DNA of 64,000 nt from Haloarcula sp. H-GB4 (GTDB lineage: Archaea; Halobacteriota; Halobacteria; Halobacteriales; Haloarculaceae). The stretch lies in assembly GCF_030848575.1 (NCBI RefSeq), contig NZ_JAVDDX010000002.1, forward strand, positions 1,240,001-1,304,000. Direction: 5' to 3'. Positions 34,050 through 42,048 of this stretch are shown in pieces; position 1 is the first letter of the stretch; each line of letters starts with the position of its first letter. Under the pieces are notes generated by a model. The model was not told the DNA's origin. It saw only the letters and a program-made list of their open reading frames with translations, and made no database searches. The translations under genes and the position numbers were made by a program.

Positions 34050-34889
34050 TCAGTCTAATCTGTTGCTTCCGTCGACCTGAATCGCTATCGTCGGCTCGGA
34101 CCGAACGACGCTGCAGTCGCTGCCTCGCTCGATGGCGAACGTTATCTGTCTGGTGCGGTTCGTGTCCAGTCGGAACTCGGCCGTCACTGCGTAGGACTTC
34201 GTGGTCGACCCGGCGAGTGTATCTTCGTCCCAGTCTCTATCCACATCCACCCACACGTCCTCCCGGGGGTTCTCGGCAGGTCCGACGAGACAGCTTGAGA
34301 CGGTCGGGGGGTTGAGTGCCCGCAGGAACGGTGACGGGTTCGAAACGGTAACCGTTCCGACCTGCCTGCTGACGGGTGGGTACCCGCCACCTCCCTGCCT
34401 TGTCTCCGGGACCGACACGGTGACGGACTCGTCTGTCTGCACATCGTAGGTCACTCCGCCGCTGAGCGCGTCGGCTCCCACGAGTCCGCCGCTCACGATG
34501 AGGAGGCCGCCGAGGGCGACCGTCGCCGTTCGCCGTGACGGCGTCGGAATCCCTGCTCGGAGCGCGTAGCCGAGCCCGACGAACAGCCCCGCGGACGCGG
34601 CGAGCAACAGGAACGTCCCCGTTTCACCCGGTGAATACCGAACGACGACGTAGCCGACGAACACGACGTAGGTCACGCCACTGAGGGCAAAGGCGACGAC
34701 GTCAAGCACGTCTCGTTCGAGGGCCACACCCGCAACGAACAGCGCAATAAAGCCCAGCAACAGTAGCGCCGCCTTCACCGTTATCGAGAGATTGAACACA
34801 ACATCGCGGACGAAATACAGCAGCGCCGCTGCGGCGAACAGGACACCGAGTGCGTACAGGAGCTTACCGCTGTCGATAGCAAGGCGCAT
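34050..34889 (-). CDS. Polytopic membrane protein with extracytoplasmic C-terminal domain
   Basis: 279 residues, unrecognised function. The first 150 residues contain six hydrophobic segments (KLLYALGVLFAAAALLYFV, AALLLLGFIALFVAGVALE and others). The remaining part is beta-rich (ESVTVSVPETRQGG, RQVGTVTVSNPSPFLRALNP, KSYAVTAEFRLDTNRTRQIT), with two cysteines (SSCLVG, SDCSVV), and probably lies outside the cell. It resembles other haloarchaeal conserved membrane proteins. Start ATG at 34889. Confidence 0.7.
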   Translation of the reverse strand: MRLAIDSGKLLYALGVLFAAAALLYFVRDVVFNLSITVKAALLLLGFIALFVAGVALERDVLDVVAFALSGVTYVVFVGYVVVRYSPGETGTFLLLAASAGLFVGLGYALRAGIPTPSRRTATVALGGLLIVSGGLVGADALSGGVTYDVQTDESVTVSVPETRQGGGGYPPVSRQVGTVTVSNPSPFLRALNPPTVSSCLVGPAENPREDVWVDVDRDWDEDTLAGSTTKSYAVTAEFRLDTNRTRQITFAIERGSDCSVVRSEPTIAIQVDGSNRLD

Positions 34890-34990
34890 GGAGGGTCACC
34901 GGCATTTCTCTTAGCTGATAAATAAAGCCACGGCTGGACAGTGCAGGTCTGTGACTGGCAGTAATCGAGAAGCCGAACCGAATTGGGTTC

Positions 34991-36019
34991 CTAGTCGTCG
35001 GCCGTCGCTCGTCCGGCGTCAGCACTGTTCGACAGCGGTGTCCGCTCAACGACCGTCCCGTCGTAGGTCGGGTACTGCTCGACGATTTCACCCTTCTCGA
35101 CATCGCCCTCCTCGATCATCTCCTCCAGCAGCCACCAGGCGAGTTCGACGTGGTCGGATTTGACGGTGTAGTACTCCTCGGGAACGCCGAGGGTTTCGAG
35201 CCGGGCCTCGGAGGTCCACGCCTTCCCGTAGACGAGCGTCCCGTCGTCGGTCACGTCGTCGAACGGGCGGCGGATGTTGCGGGCCATCCGCTTGAGCCGC
35301 GAGCGGTGCTGGGCGGCGTCCTTGAACACGCTCGTACAGAAGTACACCTTCTCGTGGTCGCCCATCTTCTCCAAGATGTCGTGGGAGCCCTCAACGGCGC
35401 TCATGTGGTCCTCTTTCAGTTCGAAGCCCTCCTCCTGCATCCGGCGGTAGTTCCCGTCGGACATCTCGAACTCGTTGATGTTACAGAAGTCGGCCGCGCC
35501 CTCGTCGAGGAATTCGAGGAACTCCTCCTCGGCGCGGATGCCGGGGATCTCGAAGGCCGGCGTCAGTCCTTCTTCGCGGGCGATGTAGAGGATATCCTCC
35601 CACTCGGTGCCGTGAAGGTCACCCCACTGCTCTAGAGGCGGGTGGAAGCGGATCTCGTCGAGGCCGGCTTCCGAGAGACGGCGCATATTCTCGCGGCCGC
35701 CGGGAATGCCGGTGTAGAGGTGCGTGTGGTGGTCCTCGCCGAACTCGTCTTTCAGCAGTTCCAGATAGTGACAGGTCCGGTCGAGTACTTCTTGGGGTTC
35801 GCCACCCGTGATTGAGGTGCCCAGCGCGCTCATGCGCTTGGCTTCCTCGATAACGTCCGCGTCGTCCTCGATGGGACGCTCGTTGGCGTACATCTGGGTG
35901 ACGTTCTTGCGGTTTTCCCCGAGGGGACAGTAGAAGCAGTCTCGCTGGTCGCAGTAACCGTAGACGAACAGCACCATCTTGCCGCCTTTGGCGCACTGTT
36001 CGCAGCCCTCGGAAATCAT
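34991..36019 (-). CDS. Radical SAM protein, PflA-like archaeal family
   Basis: 342 residues. The cluster motif is YCDQRDCFYC (Cys23, Cys28, Cys31), that is C-x4-C-x2-C rather than the classical C-x3-C-x2-C. TSITGGEPQE is the SAM-binding GGE motif. Cys6 and Cys9 near the N-terminus, and others, could support an auxiliary site. Members of this archaeal group are annotated as pyruvate formate-lyase activase related, but no glycyl-radical partner is encoded nearby, so the reaction is unknown. ATG at 36019; single-gene unit. Confidence 0.85.
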   Translation of the reverse strand: MISEGCEQCAKGGKMVLFVYGYCDQRDCFYCPLGENRKNVTQMYANERPIEDDADVIEEAKRMSALGTSITGGEPQEVLDRTCHYLELLKDEFGEDHHTHLYTGIPGGRENMRRLSEAGLDEIRFHPPLEQWGDLHGTEWEDILYIAREEGLTPAFEIPGIRAEEEFLEFLDEGAADFCNINEFEMSDGNYRRMQEEGFELKEDHMSAVEGSHDILEKMGDHEKVYFCTSVFKDAAQHRSRLKRMARNIRRPFDDVTDDGTLVYGKAWTSEARLETLGVPEEYYTVKSDHVELAWWLLEEMIEEGDVEKGEIVEQYPTYDGTVVERTPLSNSADAGRATADD

Positions 36020-36139
36020 TGTCTCTAGCCACCGCTCCCAGCGGGAAAAAGCGTGCGCATCTGACCCGCCGTGGGATAAGACGGCATGGGGTGGGCCACG
36101 CCAGATGGGGACCGCTTTGAATGGGCCGGCGTCCGTTCT

Positions 36140-36646
36140 ATGCGTATGGATGACGAGGACGCCGACCCCGTGGGCGGGCCACTGCCGGAAGCGGAGTCGT
36201 TCGACGATCGAGTGCTGGGGGTCAGCGAGTCGCTTATCCGGTACGTCGAAGTCATCGCGGCGCTGGTACTGGTCCTCCTCTTTGCTATCGGCGTCTTCGA
36301 CCTGACCCTCCAGATACTCCAGAGTGCACTTCGTGGCGATATCACTGACCCGCTGGTCGTTGTTGGTTTCATCGACACAGCCCTCCTCCTGTTCATTATC
36401 GTCGAGGTGTACCAGACTGTCGTCGCGTACACGCAGGAAAGCGAGACGCGCCGCATCGTCCGCCTGGTCATCTACACGGGCGTCATCGCGATGGTTCGGA
36501 AAGCCATCATCTTCCGCACCGGCGAGTACAGTTCCGAACAGGCCGCGCTCACTGCCGCAGCGGCGTACACGCTCATCATTCTTGGACTCGCGGCGCTGTT
36601 GCTCGTCGAGCGCCGGACCCGAGGTACGCTCCCGGAATCAAAGTGA
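36140..36646 (+). CDS. PsiE-like membrane protein
   Basis: 168 residues from MRMDDEDADP (ATG at 36146 also possible). Four membrane segments: YVEVIAALVLVLLFAIGVFD, then PLVVVGFIDTALLLFIIVEV, then IVRLVIYTGVIAMVRKAIIF, then YTLIILGLAALLLVER. This arrangement with VYQTVVAY and RKAIIF matches the phosphate-starvation-inducible E family, whose function is unclear even in bacteria. No phosphate-related genes are nearby. Followed after 44 nt by the DUF373 gene on the same strand. Confidence 0.78.
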   Translation: MRMDDEDADPVGGPLPEAESFDDRVLGVSESLIRYVEVIAALVLVLLFAIGVFDLTLQILQSALRGDITDPLVVVGFIDTALLLFIIVEVYQTVVAYTQESETRRIVRLVIYTGVIAMVRKAIIFRTGEYSSEQAALTAAAAYTLIILGLAALLLVERRTRGTLPESK

Positions 36647-36690
36647 GCGGTCCCGAAAGAAGTTAAAGACAGGCGGCGTAGCGCCGGTAG

Positions 36691-37788
36691 ATGCTGCTGG
36701 TGCTGTGTATCGACCTCGACGACGACCTCGGTCGCAAGACCGGCATCGACACGCCAGTCATCGGGCGCGATGCCGTCGTAGACGCAGCGGTGGCGCTGGC
36801 TTCGAACGACCCGGAGGACTCCGACGTGAACGTCCTGTTCGAGGGCGTCCACATTTATGACGACATTACCGACGAACCGGTCGAAGTCGCAGCCGTCACC
36901 GGTGTCGACGGAAGCGACGTCGCCGCCAACCGGGCAGTCGGCGAGGAGGTCGATACTGTTCTCGCGTCGCTGGCAGCCAACGAGGATGTGCGAGCGCTGC
37001 TGGTCACCGACGGCGCACAGGATGAGTCGGTGGTCCCCGTCATCCGTTCCCGGGTCCAAATTAACGGCGTTCGCCGCGTCGTCGTCCGTCAGGCCCAGAA
37101 CCTCGAGTCGATGTACTACACCATCAAGCAGGTACTCGACGACCCGGAGACCCGCGGGACGATACTGGTTCCGCTGGGTATCCTCTTGCTGATTTACCCG
37201 CTGACAATCGCCGTCGAAGCCCTTGGGTATCCCGGGTCCGCGCTGGGCGTCATCTCCGGCTTGCTTGGGCTCTATATCCTCGCACGGGGCCTCGGCGCTG
37301 AGAAAATACTGGACGAAGCAGTCGAGCGAACGACCGCCGGACTGTACGCTGGTCGGGTAACTATCATCACCTACGTCGTCGCGGCCGCACTGCTCGTTAT
37401 CGGCGGCGTTAGCGGCGTCCAGGAGTTCGAACGCCAGACGGACCCTGACGCACTGGAAGTTATCGCGTCGCTGGTCTCTGGCGCGATTCAGTGGTTTGCC
37501 GCCGCGGGCATTACCTCCAGCCTCGGCCGCGTGACCGACGAGTATCTCGACGGGAGCTTCCGCTGGCGGTATCTCAACGCCCCCTTCTATGTCCTCTCGA
37601 TCGCCCTCGTGCTACACGCCGTCAGCGCCTTCTTCCTCGGGATTCAGGATCTGGAATACCTCGCCATAATGCTCACTGGCGGGACGCTGCTCGGCCTGGT
37701 CAGTACGCTGGGCTTCGCTGTCGCGGAGGCCCGCTTCGACCGCACCGAACAGCACAACCAAGGCCCCGGCGGTCCCTCATCCGAGTGA
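36691..37788 (+). CDS. DUF373 membrane protein
   Basis: 365 residues from MLLVLCIDLDDDLGRKTGID. The soluble N-terminal half is the DUF373 signature: CIDLDDDLGRKTG, VGRDAVVDAA-like spacing (here IGRDAVVDAAVALASNDPED), VTGVDGSDVAANRA and RRVVVRQAQNLESMYYTIKQ. The C-terminal half has about six membrane helices. The family is restricted largely to archaea and is of unknown function. It overlaps the next gene by 1 nt. Confidence 0.9.
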   Translation: MLLVLCIDLDDDLGRKTGIDTPVIGRDAVVDAAVALASNDPEDSDVNVLFEGVHIYDDITDEPVEVAAVTGVDGSDVAANRAVGEEVDTVLASLAANEDVRALLVTDGAQDESVVPVIRSRVQINGVRRVVVRQAQNLESMYYTIKQVLDDPETRGTILVPLGILLLIYPLTIAVEALGYPGSALGVISGLLGLYILARGLGAEKILDEAVERTTAGLYAGRVTIITYVVAAALLVIGGVSGVQEFERQTDPDALEVIASLVSGAIQWFAAAGITSSLGRVTDEYLDGSFRWRYLNAPFYVLSIALVLHAVSAFFLGIQDLEYLAIMLTGGTLLGLVSTLGFAVAEARFDRTEQHNQGPGGPSSE

Positions 37789-38084
37789 TGTACGTCTCCC
37801 GTGCTGTCGAGAGTCTGCGCGCGGACCCAATCGATGGCGAGCCCGTCGATCTGGTTCTCGAAACGGCCGATGATGCCGACCCCGAGCGCGTCGCCGCCGC
37901 CGCGGAAGCCGCCGGCGCGACCGTCGAGCGCCACCTCCAGTTCAACGATCTGCTGGTCTCGACGACACAGGACGAAATCGACGCCCTCTGTGACTTGGCT
38001 GGCCTGACAGCGATTCAGACCGGCAACGTGAACGCCATCACGACGGCTGACGATGTCGAGGAAGACCTCGACCGCGATGGTTGA
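37788..38084 (+). CDS. Small conserved protein, 98 residues, downstream of DUF373
   Basis: From MYVSRAVESLRADPIDGEPV, translated through a TGATG stop-start overlap, so production is coupled to DUF373. ERVAAAAEAAGATVERHLQF and VSTTQDEIDALCDLAGLTAI suggest a small alpha/beta fold reminiscent of subtilisin-propeptide-like domains, but I cannot assign it. It has an acidic C-terminus and is presumably cytosolic. Confidence 0.75.
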   Translation: MYVSRAVESLRADPIDGEPVDLVLETADDADPERVAAAAEAAGATVERHLQFNDLLVSTTQDEIDALCDLAGLTAIQTGNVNAITTADDVEEDLDRDG

Positions 38085-38138
38085 GCGGCGACCGTGTTCC
38101 GCACTTCTTTTGTCACCGCCGGAAATATACGGTAGCGA

Positions 38139-38243
38139 GGGCACGTAGCTCAGCCCGGATAGAGCGTCGGACTTCTATCTCCGCTGGCGCTGCCATCGGG
38201 GGAAGACATCCGACGGTCGTGGGTTCGAATCCCACCGTGCCCG
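38139..38243 (+). tRNA. tRNA-Arg(TCT) with a 30-nt intron
   Basis: Acceptor GGGCACG (38139-38145) pairs with CGTGCCC (38236-38242), discriminator G. D arm GCTC..GAGC. Anticodon stem TCGGA/TCCGA; the loop reads C-T-TCT-A with anticodon TCT at 38174-38176. The insertion 38178-38207 follows position 37, the standard archaeal intron site, and can form a helix with its flanks (TCTCC with GGGGA) as in bulge-helix-bulge substrates. T arm GTGGGTTCGAATCCCAC. CCA is not encoded. An AT-rich box (GAAATATACG, about 38122-38131) precedes it. Confidence 0.95.
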
Positions 38244-38640
38244 TTATCTGCGAACAACAAGGAGAAGCATCAATACCAGTTGATATCCGGCCTCACAAAG
38301 CCAATCGTCTCCGAAACCTACTCTTGCAGTATTACAGTGAAGGGCAGACGACTACCAGTACCGCGTCAGCTTGCATGACCTGTCAGAGGCACGGCAACCC
38401 GACTTGGGGGGACGGCACCGGTTTCGTGCCCTTCACACGCATTGGTTTCCCGGCAACACGTATGTACTAGCGACATTTTCACACCCAGCTACTGTTTTGA
38501 ATATATGGGTAACACACCTGCACTGTCATGGTCTCCGTTTACTGGGGCAGGGCGATAGCGACACCGTGCTTCGCTGCACAATCAGGCTTGGTCTCCGACT
38601 CCGGTGCCACGTGTGAGTGCACTCCCGACTCCGGCGGCTG
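38244..38640. other. Interval downstream of tRNA-Arg without a supported gene
   Basis: 397 nt of lower GC content. A frame just after the tRNA could encode IPVDIRPHKANRLRNLLLQY, which lacks a start and then loses character, so it may be a decayed remnant. CACGTATGTACTAGCG and GTTTTGAATATATGGG are AT-rich runs. No direct repeat of the tRNA 3' end is present in this window. I see no gene I would defend. Confidence 0.4.
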
Positions 38641-39003
38641 CTACGCCTCCACGATATCGTCTTCCATGGCAGCGACCTCGGTGAGAATCGCTTCGACGTC
38701 GTCGTCGGGGACGCCGTTCTCTCGGAGCGCGGCTTCGAGGTGGGTCGCGACATTGGCGAACGCGTCTTCGGTGATTCCCATGCCCTCGTGGGCGGTCTCC
38801 ATTTCATCGCCGTCGTAGTCGACTGGGCCGCCGGCGATGGCGCTGATGAACTGAGCCTGGTGGCTGCGGAGCTGGTCCATGTCGATTTCCTCGAAGTACG
38901 GTTCGAGCAGTGGGTCGTCGAGCACGCGATCGTAGAAATCCGAGACCACCGCGTCGACCGCGTCACGACCGCCGATCCGCTCGAAGATAGACTGTGATGC
39001 CAT
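38641..39003 (-). CDS. Group I-type truncated hemoglobin
   Basis: 120 residues from MASQSIFERIGGRDAVDAVV, the normal length of a 2-on-2 globin. YFEEIDMDQLRSHQAQFISA covers the B-E helix region, with IAGGP as the Gly turn. METAHEGMGITEDAFANV contains the proximal heme-ligand His in the AHxGxGI pattern. Such globins bind O2 or NO; roles in NO detoxification or oxygen handling are suggested in other organisms. ATG at 39003; an isolated gene convergent with the tRNA side. Confidence 0.92.
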   Translation of the reverse strand: MASQSIFERIGGRDAVDAVVSDFYDRVLDDPLLEPYFEEIDMDQLRSHQAQFISAIAGGPVDYDGDEMETAHEGMGITEDAFANVATHLEAALRENGVPDDDVEAILTEVAAMEDDIVEA

Positions 39004-39134
39004 TATTGGGTGACAAGTAACCGGCCGGTATGACAGTTGTGGAAAAACATATTCGGCACAGACCACCGCGTTGTGCTCGGCTGCAATGGCTGGCCGTGGC
39101 ATTCTGCAGCACGACCGAAATGACTCTCGACGCA

Positions 39135-40583
39135 TTACGGTCGCTGGCGACGAACCAGCAACACCGACAGCAGGCCGAGCGTCCCGAGCACGGTCCACTC
39201 CCCGTGGCGGTCCGTGACGGGCCGCGTGGTATCGACGACGCGTCCGGGCCCGTCGCCGGCGGTGGCCGCTGTGGTCGCGCTGCTATCGCCCGACGGCGCG
39301 AAATTCGTCCGTCGGCCGGTCGTATCTGCTGCGCCGCTTCGCCGCAGGTCGCGGTCCGTGAGTGTCTCGGCCGGGACCGATGGCGCGGTGCCAGTGACAG
39401 CCTGTCGAACAAACGCATCGAGCTCGTCTCCGGAGACAGCCGACACCGTCTCGGCGAACAGCGCGAGGGTAATTCGCTCGTTGTGCCGGGTCAGCCTGTC
39501 GAGGACCGCTTCGAACGTCTGGATACCGTCGGTCGCTTGGCGGAGACGGGCGTCGATGGCCGCGACGACACGTGTTCCTTTGTGGTACTGTGCACCCGCT
39601 CCCTCCCAAGTATCGGGCTGTGTCAGGTCGGCGCTTTCGTGGCGCTCGGTCGTAATCCGCTCACGGAACTGATTTGTCCCGATGCCGCCCGCGCTGTACG
39701 TGAGAGCCGCGGTGTGGTAGTCCGCGCTACCCTCACTGAGCCAGTCCATCGCTGGCGTCGTCTCGAAGGTCTGTCGAGTGTGGCGGTATTCGTGGACCCA
39801 GACGTTGACCGGGGACCGGACGGGTTCGCCGGCGTTGACGATGACATCCGACGCGCCGTTGGACGGAGTGTACCCGCCCGGTGCGAGTTCGTTCGGCGCG
39901 ACAAACACGCGGATGTGGTCGTGCTCTGTGCCGGCGGTTGAGGCACGTTTCGCATGGCTAATGGAATCTAGGACGGCGGTCCGGTTGGGCCGCAGATCCG
40001 AAGCCGCCGGGACGATAAGCGTGATTCGGTCGCCATTGACCGTTCTGGTTTCTGTCTCGTGGGGACCGATGTAGGCGGCCGTCCGACCGGCGACACCGCT
40101 TTGCCCGGGCGCGAGTGCAAGTGACTCGTTCCACGTGGGCCGCGGCCCGACGTGCCAGCGCCAGCGGGCACGCAGTGACACTTCTTGTCGGGCAAGCAGC
40201 GTCCAGTTGCGGGTGTCGGCGGTCCGCTGGCCGAACGTCGTTGAGAGTCCGACCGGCACAGTGTAGGTCAGCCGTGCTCTCTCAGTAGCACCGCTGAGAC
40301 GCCAGCGGTCGCCATCGGACTGGAGTCCGTCGGCTCGGAGGACTGTCGCCTCCCCCGGCGTCCGTACCGATAGTCCGGTGACGTGCCGTGGTCGCTCAAT
40401 CGTCGCGGTTACCCGGACCTGACCGGTCTGGTTCGGCTCTCTGTCGAGTGTGTACTGAACAGCAATCGACCTGTCGTGGTCGACACTGCCCTGCGCTGGT
40501 GGCCCCGATTCGATACCGAGGGCGACCGGAGACGTGCAAACCAGAAGGAGACAGACCAGTCCTGCCAACAACTGCGTTCTCAT
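39135..40583 (-). CDS. Secreted, membrane-anchored peptidase-like protein
   Basis: 482 residues. A Sec signal peptide (MRTQLLAGLVCLLLVCTSPV) starts it. A beta-rich region with N-glycosylation-type sites covers residues 30-180. The gluzincin-like core has VWVHEYRHTRQTF (an HExxH variant, His-Glu-Tyr-Arg-His) near residue 265 and DWLSEGSADYHTA about 20 residues later, where the Glu of SEG is the third zinc ligand. A Thr/Ala-rich stretch and a C-terminal helix ending VRRQRP follow, typical of haloarchaeal surface anchors. Substrates are unknown. Single gene. Confidence 0.8.
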   Translation of the reverse strand: MRTQLLAGLVCLLLVCTSPVALGIESGPPAQGSVDHDRSIAVQYTLDREPNQTGQVRVTATIERPRHVTGLSVRTPGEATVLRADGLQSDGDRWRLSGATERARLTYTVPVGLSTTFGQRTADTRNWTLLARQEVSLRARWRWHVGPRPTWNESLALAPGQSGVAGRTAAYIGPHETETRTVNGDRITLIVPAASDLRPNRTAVLDSISHAKRASTAGTEHDHIRVFVAPNELAPGGYTPSNGASDVIVNAGEPVRSPVNVWVHEYRHTRQTFETTPAMDWLSEGSADYHTAALTYSAGGIGTNQFRERITTERHESADLTQPDTWEGAGAQYHKGTRVVAAIDARLRQATDGIQTFEAVLDRLTRHNERITLALFAETVSAVSGDELDAFVRQAVTGTAPSVPAETLTDRDLRRSGAADTTGRRTNFAPSGDSSATTAATAGDGPGRVVDTTRPVTDRHGEWTVLGTLGLLSVLLVRRQRP

Positions 40584-40728
40584 AGCTCTGGGTGGTGTCG
40601 AGTGCTACGCGACAACCAGCGAGTGGCGGTAAAGTGTGTGCCGGTGAAAATCTCAAACGTAATAACAGGCTGTGCGCCTCGGACACGGGGTCGCAAGCGT
40701 TTTGCCAGCGGCCACGTTATCCCCTGAT

Positions 40729-41181
40729 ATGGCCGATTGTCCGCTCGCAGACGACTGTCCCGAATTCACCGAACGAATTCAGGGGATGGGCTGTACCCAC
40801 TACGGCGACCGTGGCGGCGCCGAGTGGTGCAATCACTACAACCAGCCGATCTCGGAACTCAAGAGCCAGCCGGTCAAAATGGGCGAGGAAGTCACTGTCG
40901 ACGTTGAGGACATCCACGAGAGTGGCGCCGGTGTCGGTCGGACCGAGGACGGCTTCATCATCATGGTCGACGGTGTCCTCCCGCCGGCCCGCTCGCTGGT
41001 CAAGGTGACGAACGTCCACTCGAACCACGCTCGGGCTGAGGAAGTCGAGCGACTGGAGATGGACGAGGACCTTTCTGAGTCCGAAAGCGAAGCGAACGAC
41101 GGCGACACCGACGAGACGGACGACACTGCTGATGATGACGACCGGCGTCTCGGGAGTCGGGACAACTTCTGGGGCAGCTAG
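40729..41181 (+). CDS. TRAM-domain protein with N-terminal cysteine cluster
   Basis: 150 residues from MADCPLADDCPEFTERIQGM. Cysteines at 4, 10, 22 and 33 (GCTHYGD, EWCNHYN) form a probable metal site. The TRAM RNA-binding barrel covers about residues 50-110: VKMGEEVTVDVEDIHESGAG, then GRTEDGFIIMVDGVLP. The tail is a long Asp/Glu/Ser run. Single TRAM proteins act as RNA chaperones in some archaea, which is the likely role. No methyltransferase domain is attached. Confidence 0.87.
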   Translation: MADCPLADDCPEFTERIQGMGCTHYGDRGGAEWCNHYNQPISELKSQPVKMGEEVTVDVEDIHESGAGVGRTEDGFIIMVDGVLPPARSLVKVTNVHSNHARAEEVERLEMDEDLSESESEANDGDTDETDDTADDDDRRLGSRDNFWGS

Positions 41182-41244
41182 GACATACCAGTTGGACAAT
41201 TTGCGAGCGGGACTTCTTTGAGCCAGTCGGTCGTTCCTGTGGAT

Positions 41245-42027
41245 ATGGACCTCGAACTCGATGGCAACGCAGCGCTGTGTACCGCCGCGACGAGCGGACT
41301 CGGACTTGCAAGTGCCGAAGCCCTTGCTGCGGATGGTGCCAACGTAGCGGTCTGTGGCCGAACGCCGGAACACGTTGACGAGGCACGGGACCGGCTCGAA
41401 GCAGTCGGCGACGGCGACGTCCTGGCCGTCGAGGCCGACATCACCGACCCCGACCAGATCGAGGCACTCGTCGAGGAGACCGTCGACAGTTTCGGCGGCC
41501 TCGACCACGTCGTCACCAGCGCCGGCGGTCCGGCCCCCGGGCCGTTCATGGAGACGACCGAGCGAGAGTGGTACAGCGCCTACGACCTGCTCGTGATGAG
41601 CGTCGTCTGGACCACTCGGGCCGCCTACCCACATCTCAGGGACTCCGATGCGGGCACCATCGTCAATATCACCTCCCGCTCTGTTCGGGAAGCCATCGAC
41701 GACCTGGTGCTCTCGAACGCCGTTCGACGCGCCGTTATCGGCCTGATGAAGACACAGGCTAGCGAGTTTGCACCGGAAGTCCGCGTCAACGCTGTCCTCC
41801 CCGGTGCACACGAGACGCCACGCATCGAGGAACTCGTCGAGGCGGCCGTCGAACGGGGCGAGTACGACTCCTACGAGGAGGGCATCGAATCCTGGGCCGA
41901 TGCGCCGCTGCAGCGTGTCGGCCGACCGGAAGAACTCGGAGACGTCGTCGCCTTCCTCTCCTCGCCCCGGTCCTCATACGTCACTGGAACGGCCCTGCCT
42001 GTCGACGGCGGGGCGATGCAGAGCTAA
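41245..42027 (+). CDS. Short-chain dehydrogenase/reductase family protein lacking the usual Tyr-x3-Lys
   Basis: 260 residues from MDLELDGNAALCTAATSGLG. Rossmann loop TAATSGLGLASAEA near residue 10, VVTSAGGPAPG (NAG-equivalent) near 92, ITSRSVREA near 145. Where YxxxK is expected the sequence reads LSNAVRRAVIGLMKTQASEF, with no Tyr/Lys pair. VNAVLPGAHETPRIEE and the C-terminal VTGTALPVDGG are normal. The protein may be a divergent oxidoreductase subgroup or non-catalytic; LSN-containing SDRs form a recognisable archaeal/bacterial group. Substrate unknown. Confidence 0.85.
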   Translation: MDLELDGNAALCTAATSGLGLASAEALAADGANVAVCGRTPEHVDEARDRLEAVGDGDVLAVEADITDPDQIEALVEETVDSFGGLDHVVTSAGGPAPGPFMETTEREWYSAYDLLVMSVVWTTRAAYPHLRDSDAGTIVNITSRSVREAIDDLVLSNAVRRAVIGLMKTQASEFAPEVRVNAVLPGAHETPRIEELVEAAVERGEYDSYEEGIESWADAPLQRVGRPEELGDVVAFLSSPRSSYVTGTALPVDGGAMQS

Positions 42028-42048
42028 CAGTTCCGGCCGCCGGGCCGC

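Noticed and set aside
38139-38243. tRNA-Arg as a proven attachment site of an integrated element
   Set aside because: No integrase gene and no direct repeat of the tRNA end in the window; kept only as a speculative note.
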